In this document: positions 39,409 to 47,091 of the stretch, piece by piece
How positions within the stretch are numbered: the stretch's first letter is position 1
How the letters are laid out: each line of letters begins with the position of its first letter
DNA from: Anaerolineales bacterium
Lineage (GTDB): Bacteria > Chloroflexota > Anaerolineae > Anaerolineales > E44-bin32
DNA: 47,091 bases
Direction of reading: 5' to 3'
Assembly (NCBI GenBank): GCA_004376895.1
Contig: SOIH01000128.1
Coordinates: 1 to 47,091, forward strand
The notes under the pieces: generated by a model
Told to the model about the DNA's origin: nothing
Databases searched by the model: none
Seen by the model: the letters and a program-made list of their open reading frames with translations, nothing else
Translations under genes and position numbers: made by a program

Positions 39409-40758
39409 ATGAGTTCCCGAACTGTTAGCCGGCGTAAACGTGTAGTACGAAAGCAGGAAGCGCCGGAATTCAGCTTCACACGTGAAGATGTCGAGGGTAT
39501 CTCTCAAGCTCTTGGCGAGTCTGATACGCTTAAAACACATCGGATGGCAGCATGGGAGAAATTTGAATCTATACCGATGCCATCGACGAGTGATGAGGCA
39601 TGGCGACGGACGGACATTCGCGGCCTCGATGTTGATCGGATCAAAATGCAGGCGAGTGCGAAAACGCCTGTTGGCCCAGAATTGCGCCAGCCACTTGTCG
39701 CCGAGTCTCATGGCGCGCTGTTAGTCCTGCGACCGGGACACACTCCAGAACTTCGAGCGGAAGACGACCTACAAGAACAGGGAGTGGTGTTCACAGATTG
39801 GGCTACTGCTGTGCGGGAACACGCAGAGATCATCGACCGTTATATGGATACAGTCGTTCCGGCTGAAGACGGCAAGTTCGCCGCGCTCGCTGCCGCGATG
39901 AGTCAGGAAGGTGTGCTGCTCTATGTCCCTGCTGGTGTTCAGCTCCAACAGCCGCTGCACTCGATTTTCTGGGCGCCGGGCACCGAAGCGGCGTTTTTCC
40001 ATCGGGTGCTCATCGTTCTTGAGCGTGGTGCGTCGGCAATGTTCTTCCACGAAACCGCTTCACCGACGGAAAATGAAGGCCAGACGGTTCACGCCGGGAT
40101 TGTAGAAATCTCCGTAGCGGAGGAGGCATCACTGAAGTTCGTTGAAGTGCAAAATCTTGGCGGGCATGTTTGGAACTTCACGCATGAACGAGCGAAGGTC
40201 GCGCGTGAAGGCCGGTTGGACTGGATTTTCGGTGCGGTTGGGAGTCAGCTGACGAAGACTTTTTCCGATTTGGACTTGACGGGGCAGGGGGCGGAGGGGC
40301 GTATCTCCGGATTCTACTTCGCCAGCGAACGGCAGCATTTCGATCATGATACGCAGCAGAATCACCTGGCGCCGAACACAATGAGCGATCTGCTTTACAA
40401 GGGCGCACTGGTCGATCAGAGCCGTTCTGTTTGGCAGGGAATGATCTATGTTGCACCTGAGGCGCAAAAGACGGATGGTTTTCAGGCAAACCGCAACCTG
40501 ATATTAAGCAAGAAAGCGCGCGCCGATTCGATTCCCGGTTTGGAAATCCTGGCGGATGACGTACGCTGCACCCACGGCGCCACGGTGGGTCAATTAGAAG
40601 ACCTGCCGATTTATTATTTGATGACGCGTGGTTTTCCGCGCGAGGAGGCTGAGCGAATGATGATCGACGGCTTCTTCGCACCCATTATGGAGCGCATCCC
40701 CTTCGACGGCATGCGAGAGCGTTTTCGGGGGATGATCGAAGCGAAACTTGGCAATTAA
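39409..40758 (+). CDS. sufD: Fe-S cluster assembly protein SufD
   Basis: SufD partners SufB in the SufBC2D scaffold. The 449-residue protein has a divergent amino-terminal helical part with a very basic opening (SSRTVSRRKRVVRKQ). The beta-helix core follows, then the conserved end DVRCTHGATVGQLEDLPIYYLMTRGFPREEAERMMIDGF with the His of the CTHGAT motif. It lies 59 bases after sufB. The operon order C-B-D is that of Gram-positive-type suf loci, although there S and U follow D directly. Confidence 0.95.
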   Translation: MSSRTVSRRKRVVRKQEAPEFSFTREDVEGISQALGESDTLKTHRMAAWEKFESIPMPSTSDEAWRRTDIRGLDVDRIKMQASAKTPVGPELRQPLVAESHGALLVLRPGHTPELRAEDDLQEQGVVFTDWATAVREHAEIIDRYMDTVVPAEDGKFAALAAAMSQEGVLLYVPAGVQLQQPLHSIFWAPGTEAAFFHRVLIVLERGASAMFFHETASPTENEGQTVHAGIVEISVAEEASLKFVEVQNLGGHVWNFTHERAKVAREGRLDWIFGAVGSQLTKTFSDLDLTGQGAEGRISGFYFASERQHFDHDTQQNHLAPNTMSDLLYKGALVDQSRSVWQGMIYVAPEAQKTDGFQANRNLILSKKARADSIPGLEILADDVRCTHGATVGQLEDLPIYYLMTRGFPREEAERMMIDGFFAPIMERIPFDGMRERFRGMIEAKLGN

Positions 40759-40818
40759 AGGCGGACTGCCATACAATAATAAACTGGTCCGTCTGAGAGA
40801 AAAAGCGAGAGATAGTAC

Positions 40819-41115
40819 ATGGCAAGAAAGATTAATGGCAGTGCGACAATTAACAGGATAGATAAACATCTTCACGCGGTTGGGGAGGTCGTTGAAGTTT
40901 ACTGCGACCATAATAGGGATGGCCGCCGTGTGCGTGACTGGCTGCAAGGTGTCGTCGTGCAAGTGGACGAGAAAATGGTTGCGATCCAGTTCACTGAAGA
41001 CGTGTATCTGACCGACGGTTGGATGGTCCCCGATCGAGTCCTCTGGACGCAGCACAGCAGCGAATCCATCCGTCAGGCAAAACGAAAACGCAAACGTGCT
41101 AAGCGCAAATCCTGA
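40819..41115 (+). CDS. Unrecognised small basic protein inside the suf operon (orf98)
   Basis: I do not recognise this 98-residue protein. Residues 15-75 look beta-rich, with alternating hydrophobics (VGEVVEVYCD, WLQGVVVQVDEKMVAIQF, WMVPDRVLW), as in a small SH3- or Tudor-like barrel. The end is a strongly basic tail (RQAKRKRKRAKRKS) that could bind nucleic acid. The opening also has two or three basic positions. It lies 60 bases after sufD and 30 before sufS, in the same direction with its own ribosome site, so it is co-transcribed with the suf genes. Function in cluster assembly is possible only by context. Confidence 0.8.
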   Translation: MARKINGSATINRIDKHLHAVGEVVEVYCDHNRDGRRVRDWLQGVVVQVDEKMVAIQFTEDVYLTDGWMVPDRVLWTQHSSESIRQAKRKRKRAKRKS

Positions 41116-41145
41116 CAGGCATTCCAAAATCTAGGTGAGGGTTTA

Positions 41146-42393
41146 ATGGGATTATCCTTCGAATCAACCACGCTTGACATCCCGGCGATACGTCGGGATT
41201 TTCCAATTCTTGAACGCGAGACGGAACCGGGAGTAAAGCTTGTTTATCTAGACAACGCGGCGACATCTCAGAAGCCCGTGCAAGTAATCGAGGCGATGGA
41301 TTTATATTATCGGCAGATGAATGCAAATATCCACCGCGGCATCCACTGTCTGGCGGAGGAAGCTACGGTCGCCTACGAAGACGGCCGCAAGAAGATCGCC
41401 TCCTTTATCGGCGCGGAGAGCTGGCGGGAGATTGTCTTTACACGCAATACGACAGAGTCACTCAACTTGCTGGCGTACAGTTGGGGCAGGGCAAATCTGA
41501 AAGCGGGTGATCGTATCCTGCTAACGGAGATGGAACATCACTCGAACATCGTGCCATGGCAAATGCTGGCGAGCGAGGTGGGCGTGACGCTCGATTTCGT
41601 CACATTAACCGACCAGGGGATGCTGAACCAGGAATCGTATGCAACTCTGCTCGAACGCGAACCGAAATTAGTCTCCTTCACCCAGATGTCCAACATGCTG
41701 GGAACGATCAACCCGGTCACCGAGATGACCGAGCAGGCGCATCGTGCAGGTGCAGTTGTGATCATAGATGCAGCGCAGTCTGTGCCGCACATGCCAGTCG
41801 ATGTGCAGGAGTTAGGTGCGGATTTCATGGTGTTCTCAGCGCATAAGATGCTGGGTCCAACAGGGATCGGCATCCTTTATGGGCGCAAAGAATTGCTGCA
41901 GGAGATGCCGCCGTTTCTCGGTGGTGGGGATATGATCAAGCGAGTGCAGCTTGGCGGCTTCACGATGAATGATCTGCCTTACAAATTCGAAGCTGGCACA
42001 CCCGCTATCGCCGAGGGGATCGGTTTTGGAGAGGCTGTAGACTACCTGGCGAACTTGGGAATGGAGGTAGTACATCAATACGAGCAGGCGTTGACAGCGT
42101 ACGCACTCGAACGTCTCGAAGAAGTTCCAGGTATTCAAGTATATGGTCCTGAGGCGCAAGATAAGGGTGGTGTGCTCTCCTTCACCTACGACGGCATCCA
42201 CACGCATGACGTCGCACACATCCTGGATTCCTTCGGGATCGCGATCCGCGCCGGTCATCACTGTGCCCAACCGGCTCATCAACATTTCGACATCGATGCT
42301 ACATCGCGCGCCTCTTTTTATATCTACAATGTGAAAGAAGAAGTTGACCATTTGATCGAGGGTCTTTACAAGGTGAAAGAGATCTTCGGCTAG
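41146..42393 (+). CDS. sufS: Cysteine desulfurase SufS
   Basis: SufS takes sulfur from cysteine with pyridoxal phosphate and passes it to a carrier. The 415-residue length is typical of the group II desulfurases. YLDNAATSQKP opens the fold, the PLP lysine is in FSAHKMLGPTGIG, and the active Cys is in RAGHHCAQP near residue 372. The AGGTGAGGG ribosome site precedes the ATG. The next gene but one downstream shows the scaffold/acceptor SufU, its usual partner. Confidence 0.96.
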   Translation: MGLSFESTTLDIPAIRRDFPILERETEPGVKLVYLDNAATSQKPVQVIEAMDLYYRQMNANIHRGIHCLAEEATVAYEDGRKKIASFIGAESWREIVFTRNTTESLNLLAYSWGRANLKAGDRILLTEMEHHSNIVPWQMLASEVGVTLDFVTLTDQGMLNQESYATLLEREPKLVSFTQMSNMLGTINPVTEMTEQAHRAGAVVIIDAAQSVPHMPVDVQELGADFMVFSAHKMLGPTGIGILYGRKELLQEMPPFLGGGDMIKRVQLGGFTMNDLPYKFEAGTPAIAEGIGFGEAVDYLANLGMEVVHQYEQALTAYALERLEEVPGIQVYGPEAQDKGGVLSFTYDGIHTHDVAHILDSFGIAIRAGHHCAQPAHQHFDIDATSRASFYIYNVKEEVDHLIEGLYKVKEIFG

Positions 42394-42402
42394 AGGAAAA
42401 GG

Positions 42403-42433
42403 GGTCCGACGTCATTTCTTTTTTTCACGGACC
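42403..42433 (+). other. Hairpin between sufS and sufU
   Basis: GGTCCG (42403-42408) pairs with CGGACC (42428-42433) around a loop containing a run of seven T. The T-run is in the loop, so it is not a standard terminator; it could modulate or process the sufS-sufU message. Confidence 0.4.
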
Positions 42434-42475
42434 TAGGGTTTCACCAAAACCTATTTGGAGCGGGCAAGACAAATA

Positions 42476-42871
42476 ATGGATGATTTCTATCGAGAACTGA
42501 TCATAGACCGTTATAAAAACCCACAAATGCGGGGTGAACTGGACCCGCATGATTATTCGTACGAGGACGACAATCCCTTGTGCGGGGATGAAATTCGCAT
42601 CGACCTGCGGGTGGATGGTGATAACCACATTACCGAAGCGGCATTTACGGGAAAGGGGTGTGCGATTTCCCTGGCATCCGCTGATTTGCTCGTCGAATCA
42701 ATCATCGGCAAGACTCTCGATGAGATTAAAACGCTCTCGAAAGATGACGTCATCGAAATGCTGGGGATCGAGTTGGGACCCGTGCGGTTGAAGTGTGCGT
42801 TGCTTTCCTTGAAGGTTCTCAAAGCCGGGATTTATGGTTTGGATGAGCTAGAAGAGGAACTAATCATCTAG
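42476..42871 (+). CDS. sufU: SufU/IscU family sulfur acceptor or scaffold
   Basis: The protein accepts sulfur from SufS. From the ATG at 42476 it is 131 residues; a TTG at 42455 could add seven. The three ligand cysteines are Cys36 (PLCGDEI), Cys62 (GKGCAIS) and Cys107 (RLKCALL), with Asp38 also conserved. Spacing of the second and third Cys is 45 residues, as in IscU, so the insertion of about 18-20 residues that marks SufU is missing. A Lys rather than the IscU His precedes the last Cys, as in SufU. Genomic context with SufS favours the SufU role. Confidence 0.92.
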   Translation: MDDFYRELIIDRYKNPQMRGELDPHDYSYEDDNPLCGDEIRIDLRVDGDNHITEAAFTGKGCAISLASADLLVESIIGKTLDEIKTLSKDDVIEMLGIELGPVRLKCALLSLKVLKAGIYGLDELEEELII

Positions 42872-42915
42872 GGATAGTCGGTTTAATAAAAAGCTGTGTC
42901 TTCTCCGAGGGGTGG

Positions 42916-43266
42916 ATGTACAATTACAAGACATATAAAGAAGAAGATGTGGAATTCGTCTCAGTAGCCTCGGAAGATGAGGTTGGGAATGGAGAACGGA
43001 TCCTGCTCGAGATCGATGGGCAGGGGATCGCCCTGTTCAACATCGCCGGGGAATTCTTTGCCATCGCCGACGTCTGTTCGCATGATGATGGTCCCGTGGC
43101 CGAGGGGGAGCTCGAGGCGTATGAGATTATCTGCCCGCGGCATGGAGCTCATTTTGATTTGCGAACGGGGAAGGCGCTGACGCTTCCCGCGGTGGTTGAT
43201 ATCCCCGCGTACCCGGTGAGGGTCGCGGGTGGTGAGGTTTTAATCGGGCTGCCGGTGGAAGGGTAG
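42916..43266 (+). CDS. Rieske [2Fe-2S] ferredoxin-like protein
   Basis: The 116-residue protein is a single Rieske domain with cluster ligands Cys54 and His56 (CSHDDGP) and Cys73 and His76 (CPRHGAHFD). It has no signal peptide or membrane anchor, so it should be a cytoplasmic electron carrier. The same kind of Rieske gene is often the last gene of suf operons in Gram-positive-like bacteria and in Chloroflexi. GAGGGGTGG precedes the ATG, and the gap from sufU is 44 bases. A hairpin terminator follows. Confidence 0.93.
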   Translation: MYNYKTYKEEDVEFVSVASEDEVGNGERILLEIDGQGIALFNIAGEFFAIADVCSHDDGPVAEGELEAYEIICPRHGAHFDLRTGKALTLPAVVDIPAYPVRVAGGEVLIGLPVEG

Positions 43267-43304
43267 AAGCGGGGGCGGTTGTACATTTTTGAAATTATTG
43301 TAGA

Positions 43305-43326
43305 GACGCCCCGCCGGGGCGTCTTT
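43305..43326 (+). terminator. Terminator of the suf operon
   Basis: GACGCCCCG and CGGGGCGTC (43305-43323) form a nine-pair GC-rich stem followed by TTTAC. The stem is very strong but the U-tract is short. Confidence 0.65.
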
Positions 43327-43360
43327 ACGTTGATCGCCGGTTTATAAATCACAAGAATTC

Positions 43361-43465
43361 CATGGATGTGCATTGTGTATGTTCCTACGCGGGAGGGTTT
43401 GTTGGTTTTTGTGGAGTAGGGAAGCTCTGCATCCGGCCGCAGGCGCAGCCTGCGCCTTGAGATTT
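43361..43465. repeat. Direct repeat, copy A (about 105 bp)
   Basis: This segment (CATGGATGTGCATTGTGTAT ... GCAGCCTGCGCCTTGAGATT) recurs at 43642-43749 with about 85 percent identity. It contains a perfect hairpin GGCGCAG-C-CTGCGCC at its right end. The 176 bases between the copies hold C-rich and G-rich runs but no gene. Confidence 0.85.
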
Positions 43466-43641
43466 GCGTGTATGAACGAATAGATAGACCATTGAAGAGG
43501 TAATGAATCGCTTTTTCTTTTTCCCCCCTATTGTCCCCCCAAGGGGACGTGGGGGCAACAGTCTGTCCCCACACCCCCTGACAACGATCGATTCGGCTTT
43601 CCGTTTCAAAGGGACGTCTGTAAGGAACACTTAGCAGTGCT

Positions 43642-43749
43642 CATGGGATGTACATTGTGTTTGTTCCCACGCTGGTGAGGGGTTGTTGTTTTTTGTGGAG
43701 TCAGGAAGCTCTGCTTCCGGACGCAGGCGCAGCCTGCGCCTTGAGGTTT
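43642..43749. repeat. Direct repeat, copy B (about 108 bp)
   Basis: This is the second copy of the segment at 43361-43465, in the same orientation, with the same GGCGCAG/CTGCGCC hairpin. Short open frames across both copies are inside the repeat and are not convincing genes. Confidence 0.85.
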
Positions 43750-43852
43750 GATCCTGAACCTGGGGGATAGCTGGTTGCTTGAGGGTAGCGGACCGACGCA
43801 CGGGCCGGCCTCTATGGTTGAACAGAGGGAAGCCCATATTTACCGAATCTCT

Positions 43853-43881
43853 TTCACAGTAAACGGGAAATCGGTTATCAT
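43853..43881 (+). promoter_or_regulatory. ppdK promoter
   Basis: TTCACA (43853-43858), a 17-base spacer and TATCAT (43876-43881) differ from consensus by one base in each hexamer. The start site would be near 43888, giving an 80-base leader. Confidence 0.65.
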
Positions 43882-43891
43882 ATCTCTTTGT

Positions 43892-43926
43892 GCGCCGTGA
43901 CCGCGAAATTGGTGGACGCGGCGCGC
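43892..43926 (+). other. Structured 5' leader of ppdK with tRNA-Leu D-arm-like segment
   Basis: CGCG (43902-43905) pairs with CGCG (43917-43920), with outer GCGC/GCGC pairs, in the very start of the predicted transcript. The loop region AAATTGGTGGACGC resembles the D-arm of tRNA-Leu, but no anticodon or T-arm follows. It may be a leader hairpin or a tRNA remnant. Confidence 0.35.
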
Positions 43927-43967
43927 TCCATATATGTAGTCATCCTAAACGAAAGAGGATTATCAAC

Positions 43968-46703
43968 ATGGCAGAAAAATGGGTTTACCTATTCGATGAC
44001 GTCGACCAGGCAGAGAAGAAGGCTGGTTCGTGGGAGGGTGTGCGCGCTCTCTTGGGAGGTAAAGGCGCCAATCTTGCGAATATGACCCGCATAGGCGTGC
44101 CGGTACCGCCGGGTTTCACCGTAACGACCGAGGCGTGCAATGCCTTTCTCGCGCATGACGAGACTCTCCCAGATGGGCTGTGGGATCAGGTTCTGGAGGC
44201 AATAAAGGCGATTGAAAAGAAGACCGGCAAGGTTTTTGGTGATGCGAAGAATCCGCTCTTGGTGTCCTCCCGTTCGGGGGCAAAGTTCTCCATGCCGGGC
44301 ATGATGGATACGGTCCTGAACCTGGGAATGAACGACAAATCTGTTGAGGGGATGATCGAACTCACCGGTGATGCGCGCTTCGTTTATGACTCCTACCGGC
44401 GGCTGGTCCAGATGTTTGGCTCTGTCGTGTTGGGGATAGAGGATACAGCTTTTGAGCATCCAATGAATGAATACAAAGAGGAGAGGGGACTCAAGCTGGA
44501 TACGGAGCTCGAAGCAGAGGATTGGAAGGCGATCACCGAGATATTTATAAAAGTGATCAAAAAGCATAAGGGCTTTGAGTTCCCGCAGGATCCCTACGAG
44601 CAGCTCCGTCTCTCGATCGAGGCTGTTTTTGGGTCATGGTTCGGTAAGCGTGCTGTGGATTACCGCAATAAGGATGGGATAAGCCACGATCTCGGCACCG
44701 GCGTGAATATCATGACGATGGTCTTCGGGAACATGGGCGACGATTCTGGAACGGGTGTCGCCTTCACACGCAATCCTGCTACGGGCGAGAGGAAGCTCTA
44801 CGGCGATTATTTGCTCAACGCGCAGGGCGAGGATGTTGTTGCTGGTATTCGCAACACGAAGCCGATTGCCGAGTTGGAGAAGGACCTTCCGGCAGCTAAT
44901 GAAACCTTCGTTGAACTGTGTGAGAAGCTCGAGAAACACTACAAAGAGATGCAGGATGTTGAGTTCACCATCGAGCGCGGTAAGTTCTGGATGCTTCAGA
45001 CGCGGGATGGGAAGCGCACTGCTAATGCGGCAATGCGGATCGCGATCGATTTTGTTGATGAGGGCATGATAAGCAAGGAAGAAGCTGTGCTTCGAATAAC
45101 TCCGGATCAGGTCGACGCACTGCTGCACCCACAATACGATCATCAAGCACTGGAGAGCGCCCGCGAGCAGGGTAAATGCTTCGCGAGCGGTGTGAATGCG
45201 TCACCCGGGGCGGCGGTCGGACGGGTGTATTTCGACGCCGATACGGCGGAAATTAAGGCGAAAGAAGAAGGGCAGGACGTGATCATGGTGCGGCCTTTCA
45301 CCAAGCCAGACGACGTTCATGGAATGCTGGCATCGAAAGGCATCCTCACGAGCGAGGGCGGCGCCACCAGCCACGCGGCCGTCGTTGCCCGCCAATTTGG
45401 CATCCCCTGCATTGTTGGTGCGTCTGAGATCAAGCTTGATCTTAAGAAACGCAACCTCACGGCGAATGACATCACGGTCGAAGAGGGGGATTGGATCTCC
45501 ATCGACGGAACGACCGGCGAGGTTTTCCTGGGGCAGATCCCCACGACGATACCTTCCTTCGATGAGCAGGAAGAGCTGCTCACGTTGCTCACCTGGGCGG
45601 ATGAAATCGCAGCCAGCGATAATGTGCGCAAGGGACCAAAGGGATTTCCAACAACCGGTCTGCAGGTTTGGGCAAACGCCGATTATCCGGCAGACGCCCG
45701 CCGAGCGCGCGATTACGGCGCGCAGGGCATTGGACTCTGCCGCACGGAGCACATGTTCTTCGAACAGGAGCGATTGCCGATCGTGCAGCGCATGATCCTG
45801 GCGGATAGTTCGGAGGAGCGCACGAAAGAACTCGACGAACTGCTGCCCTTCCAGCGCAGCGATTTCGACGGTCTTTTCGAGGCGATGACCGGGCTGCCGG
45901 TGATCATCCGTTTGATCGACCCGCCTTTGCATGAGTTTCTGCCCGAGTTGGTGGAGCTGGTTGAAGAGATCGCCACGATGCGGGCGAAGGGTGAGACGAA
46001 GGGTTTGAAGGAGAAGGAAGAACTGCTCGTTAGCGTGCAAAGTCTGCATGAATCGAATCCGATGATGGGATTGCGCGGCGTGCGCCTGAGCATCGTCATG
46101 CCTGAGATCGTCGAGATGCAGGTGCGGGCGATCTTCGAGGCGGCGGCGGATGTTAAACTGAGAGGCTTCGAGCCGCATCCGGAAGTGATGATCCCGCTCA
46201 CGGGTCATATCAATGAGTTAACTGCAATCCAGCCTCGGCTGGAGGAAATCGCCAGTGATGTCATGGAGAATAAGGGCGTCGAGTTTGATTACAAGTTCGG
46301 CACTATGATTGAGATACCGCGAGCTGCTCTAACCGCAGAGGAAATCGCCGGTGTGGCCGAGTTCTTCTCCTATGGTACAAACGATCTGACGCAGATGACC
46401 TTCGGGTACAGTCGTGATGACGCCGAGCGCAACTTCCTGCTTACGTACGTTGAGCAGAAAATCTTGCCGGTGAACCCCTTCCAGAGCATCGATGCCGACG
46501 GCGTCGGGCGGCTGATGGAGATGTGCACGGCGGAGGGGCGCAAGGCACGCCCGGAGCTGGAGGTGGGGATCTGCGGGGAGCATGGCGGCGATCCAGATTC
46601 GATTAAGCTGTGCCACAAGTACGGCTTGAACTATGTGAGTTGCTCACCGTTCCGCGTGCCGATCGCCCGGTTAGCCGCGGCGCACGCGGCGATGGGGAAG
46701 TAA
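43968..46703 (+). CDS. ppdK: Pyruvate, phosphate dikinase
   Basis: PPDK interconverts pyruvate, ATP and phosphate with phosphoenolpyruvate, AMP and diphosphate, working in glycolysis or gluconeogenesis. The 911-residue length is typical. The nucleotide-binding domain includes GGKGANLANMTRIGVPVPPGFT near residue 30. The swivelling domain holds the phospho-His in LTSEGGATSHAAVVARQFGIPCIVG, and the carboxyl TIM barrel has IGLCRTEHMFF, FFSYGTNDLTQMTFG and GICGEHGGDPDS. The ATG at 43968 has AAGAGGAT upstream; the longer frame to 43890 crosses the leader hairpin. It is followed by a strong terminator, so it is a single-gene unit. Confidence 0.97.
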   Translation: MAEKWVYLFDDVDQAEKKAGSWEGVRALLGGKGANLANMTRIGVPVPPGFTVTTEACNAFLAHDETLPDGLWDQVLEAIKAIEKKTGKVFGDAKNPLLVSSRSGAKFSMPGMMDTVLNLGMNDKSVEGMIELTGDARFVYDSYRRLVQMFGSVVLGIEDTAFEHPMNEYKEERGLKLDTELEAEDWKAITEIFIKVIKKHKGFEFPQDPYEQLRLSIEAVFGSWFGKRAVDYRNKDGISHDLGTGVNIMTMVFGNMGDDSGTGVAFTRNPATGERKLYGDYLLNAQGEDVVAGIRNTKPIAELEKDLPAANETFVELCEKLEKHYKEMQDVEFTIERGKFWMLQTRDGKRTANAAMRIAIDFVDEGMISKEEAVLRITPDQVDALLHPQYDHQALESAREQGKCFASGVNASPGAAVGRVYFDADTAEIKAKEEGQDVIMVRPFTKPDDVHGMLASKGILTSEGGATSHAAVVARQFGIPCIVGASEIKLDLKKRNLTANDITVEEGDWISIDGTTGEVFLGQIPTTIPSFDEQEELLTLLTWADEIAASDNVRKGPKGFPTTGLQVWANADYPADARRARDYGAQGIGLCRTEHMFFEQERLPIVQRMILADSSEERTKELDELLPFQRSDFDGLFEAMTGLPVIIRLIDPPLHEFLPELVELVEEIATMRAKGETKGLKEKEELLVSVQSLHESNPMMGLRGVRLSIVMPEIVEMQVRAIFEAAADVKLRGFEPHPEVMIPLTGHINELTAIQPRLEEIASDVMENKGVEFDYKFGTMIEIPRAALTAEEIAGVAEFFSYGTNDLTQMTFGYSRDDAERNFLLTYVEQKILPVNPFQSIDADGVGRLMEMCTAEGRKARPELEVGICGEHGGDPDSIKLCHKYGLNYVSCSPFRVPIARLAAAHAAMGK

Positions 46704-46736
46704 ATTGTCCTAACCATTCAAGCAGACGAACATTGG

Positions 46737-46775
46737 AGAGGCTGTCATAAAGGGGCAGCCTCTTTTTTCTTTTCC
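46737..46775 (+). terminator. ppdK terminator
   Basis: AGAGGCTG (46737-46744) pairs with CAGCCTCT (46756-46763) around an 11-base loop and is followed by TTTTTCTTTT. Confidence 0.9.
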
Positions 46776-46954
46776 CCTTCGAGCGAAAGTATTGATTTGC
46801 GGGAAGCGCAACCAAAGCTGTGGCAGTTCGCATTCTGTGTGCGGGTTGCAGAAGTCGCTCGAATTGATAGATTGTCGGAAGGATAAACTCCGTGCCGAAG
46901 AATCTCGTTCCTGGCAGCAAGAACCTTCCTGTTTGAAGATCAAGATGTTTCGCG
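46776..46954. other. Gene-free interval with repeat fragment
   Basis: No convincing gene lies here. Bases 46889-46925 (GTGCCGAAGAATCTCGTTCC and onward) match part of the left-edge repeat at 175-200. The remainder shows no strong structure. Confidence 0.6.
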
Positions 46955-47091
46955 GAGTTTATCGATTCTTGGTTGAGTTAATGCTGATCTGGTTTCTGCT
47001 TGGTCTGTGGCATGCTCGGTTTTTCTTCCCCCCAACCCCCCAACGGGAGCTCCGGGGGGAACAGTTTTCCCCCGGACCCCCTACAATAAAA
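46955..47091. repeat. Long dispersed repeat, copy 2 (about 135 bp)
   Basis: This segment matches 35659-35790 in the same orientation, including GATGCTGATCTGGTTT-like core and the CCCCCGGACCCCCTACAATA end. It includes the same large hairpin (GGGAGCTCCGGGGGGAA against TTTTCCCCCGGA) with more mismatches. It is cut by or ends near the window edge. Confidence 0.85.

Noticed and set aside
42403-42433. A terminator splitting the suf operon between sufS and sufU
   Set aside because: The T-run is inside the hairpin loop rather than after the stem, and sufU and the Rieske gene follow without a clear new promoter.
43631-43837. Minus-strand open frames in the ppdK upstream region
   Set aside because: They span the duplicated 105-bp repeat; their peptides repeat the motif SRRRLRLRPxAELP only because the DNA repeats.
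43891-43930. A complete tRNA-Leu gene before ppdK
   Set aside because: Only a D-arm-like segment is present; no anticodon arm, T-arm or matching acceptor strand follows.
45201-46208. A 335-residue open frame on the minus strand inside ppdK
   Set aside because: It lies fully antisense to the well-conserved PPDK, is rich in Arg/His/Leu typical of a shadow frame, and matches no family I know.

Overview
The window reads as a chromosomal segment of a free-living bacterium, most probably a member of the Chloroflexota (Anaerolineae-like). This is inferred from the gene set and gene styles: a DnaQ-DinG fusion, Pro-rich tethered binding lipoprotein, a sufR/sufCBDSU locus of Gram-positive type, a HAD-DinB fusion, and many TGTCATTGCGAG-type dispersed palindromes. 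No rRNA or species marker was available to prove it. There is one tRNA gene, and no CRISPR array, prophage or transposase gene.

Region 1 (about 0.4-10.35 kb) is a lipid/carboxylate import and activation block. A branched-chain-amino-acid-type (HAAT/Liv) ABC importer is interleaved with a long-chain acyl-CoA synthetase, followed by a second, catalytically odd acyl-CoA-synthetase-like protein. A convergent FabH-like ketoacyl synthase carries a C-terminal extension. Region 2 (10.4-11.1 kb) is a repeat block that shares about 95 bp with the left edge of the window. Region 3 (11.1-13.3 kb) holds a roadblock/LC7 protein and CTP synthase.

Region 4 (13.4-21.2 kb) is a minus-strand run: Asp23-like, FakA-like (DAK2), two DegV/FakB-like proteins, RecG, CoaD and a coiled-coil protein. 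rpmB is divergent at its head, an order that resembles the Bacillus rpmB-yloU-yloV-...-recG cluster. Region 5 (21.3-34 kb) is mostly minus-strand housekeeping: rpe, rlmN, a NagD-like HAD phosphatase, a DUF1028 protein, clpX-clpP-tig behind tRNA-Leu(UAG), a HAD-DinB fusion with a Cys-rich partner, efp (with Arg at the modified position) and the dinG-type helicase. An ECF-type sigma factor with an overlapping one-helix membrane protein is divergent from dinG.

Region 6 (34.9-35.95 kb) is an accessory island: a GIY-YIG protein surrounded by palindromic elements and one copy of a 130-bp repeat whose second copy lies at the right edge of the window. Region 7 (35.96-43.3 kb) is an iron-sulfur assembly locus. 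A SufR-like repressor and a DUF59/SufT-like gene are transcribed leftward. sufC-sufB-sufD-orf98-sufS-sufU-Rieske run rightward. The two arms share a strikingly symmetric intergenic operator/promoter region. Region 8 (43.3-47.1 kb) holds a duplicated 105-bp repeat, the pyruvate phosphate dikinase gene ppdK with its own promoter and structured leader, a strong terminator, and more repeats.

No single gene is wholly unprecedented. The most unusual items are the importer-plus-ligase operon with its degenerate second ligase, the divergent DegV paralogue in the Fak cassette, the symmetric SufR control region, the unrecognised orf98 inside the suf operon, and the sigma/membrane-protein pair.
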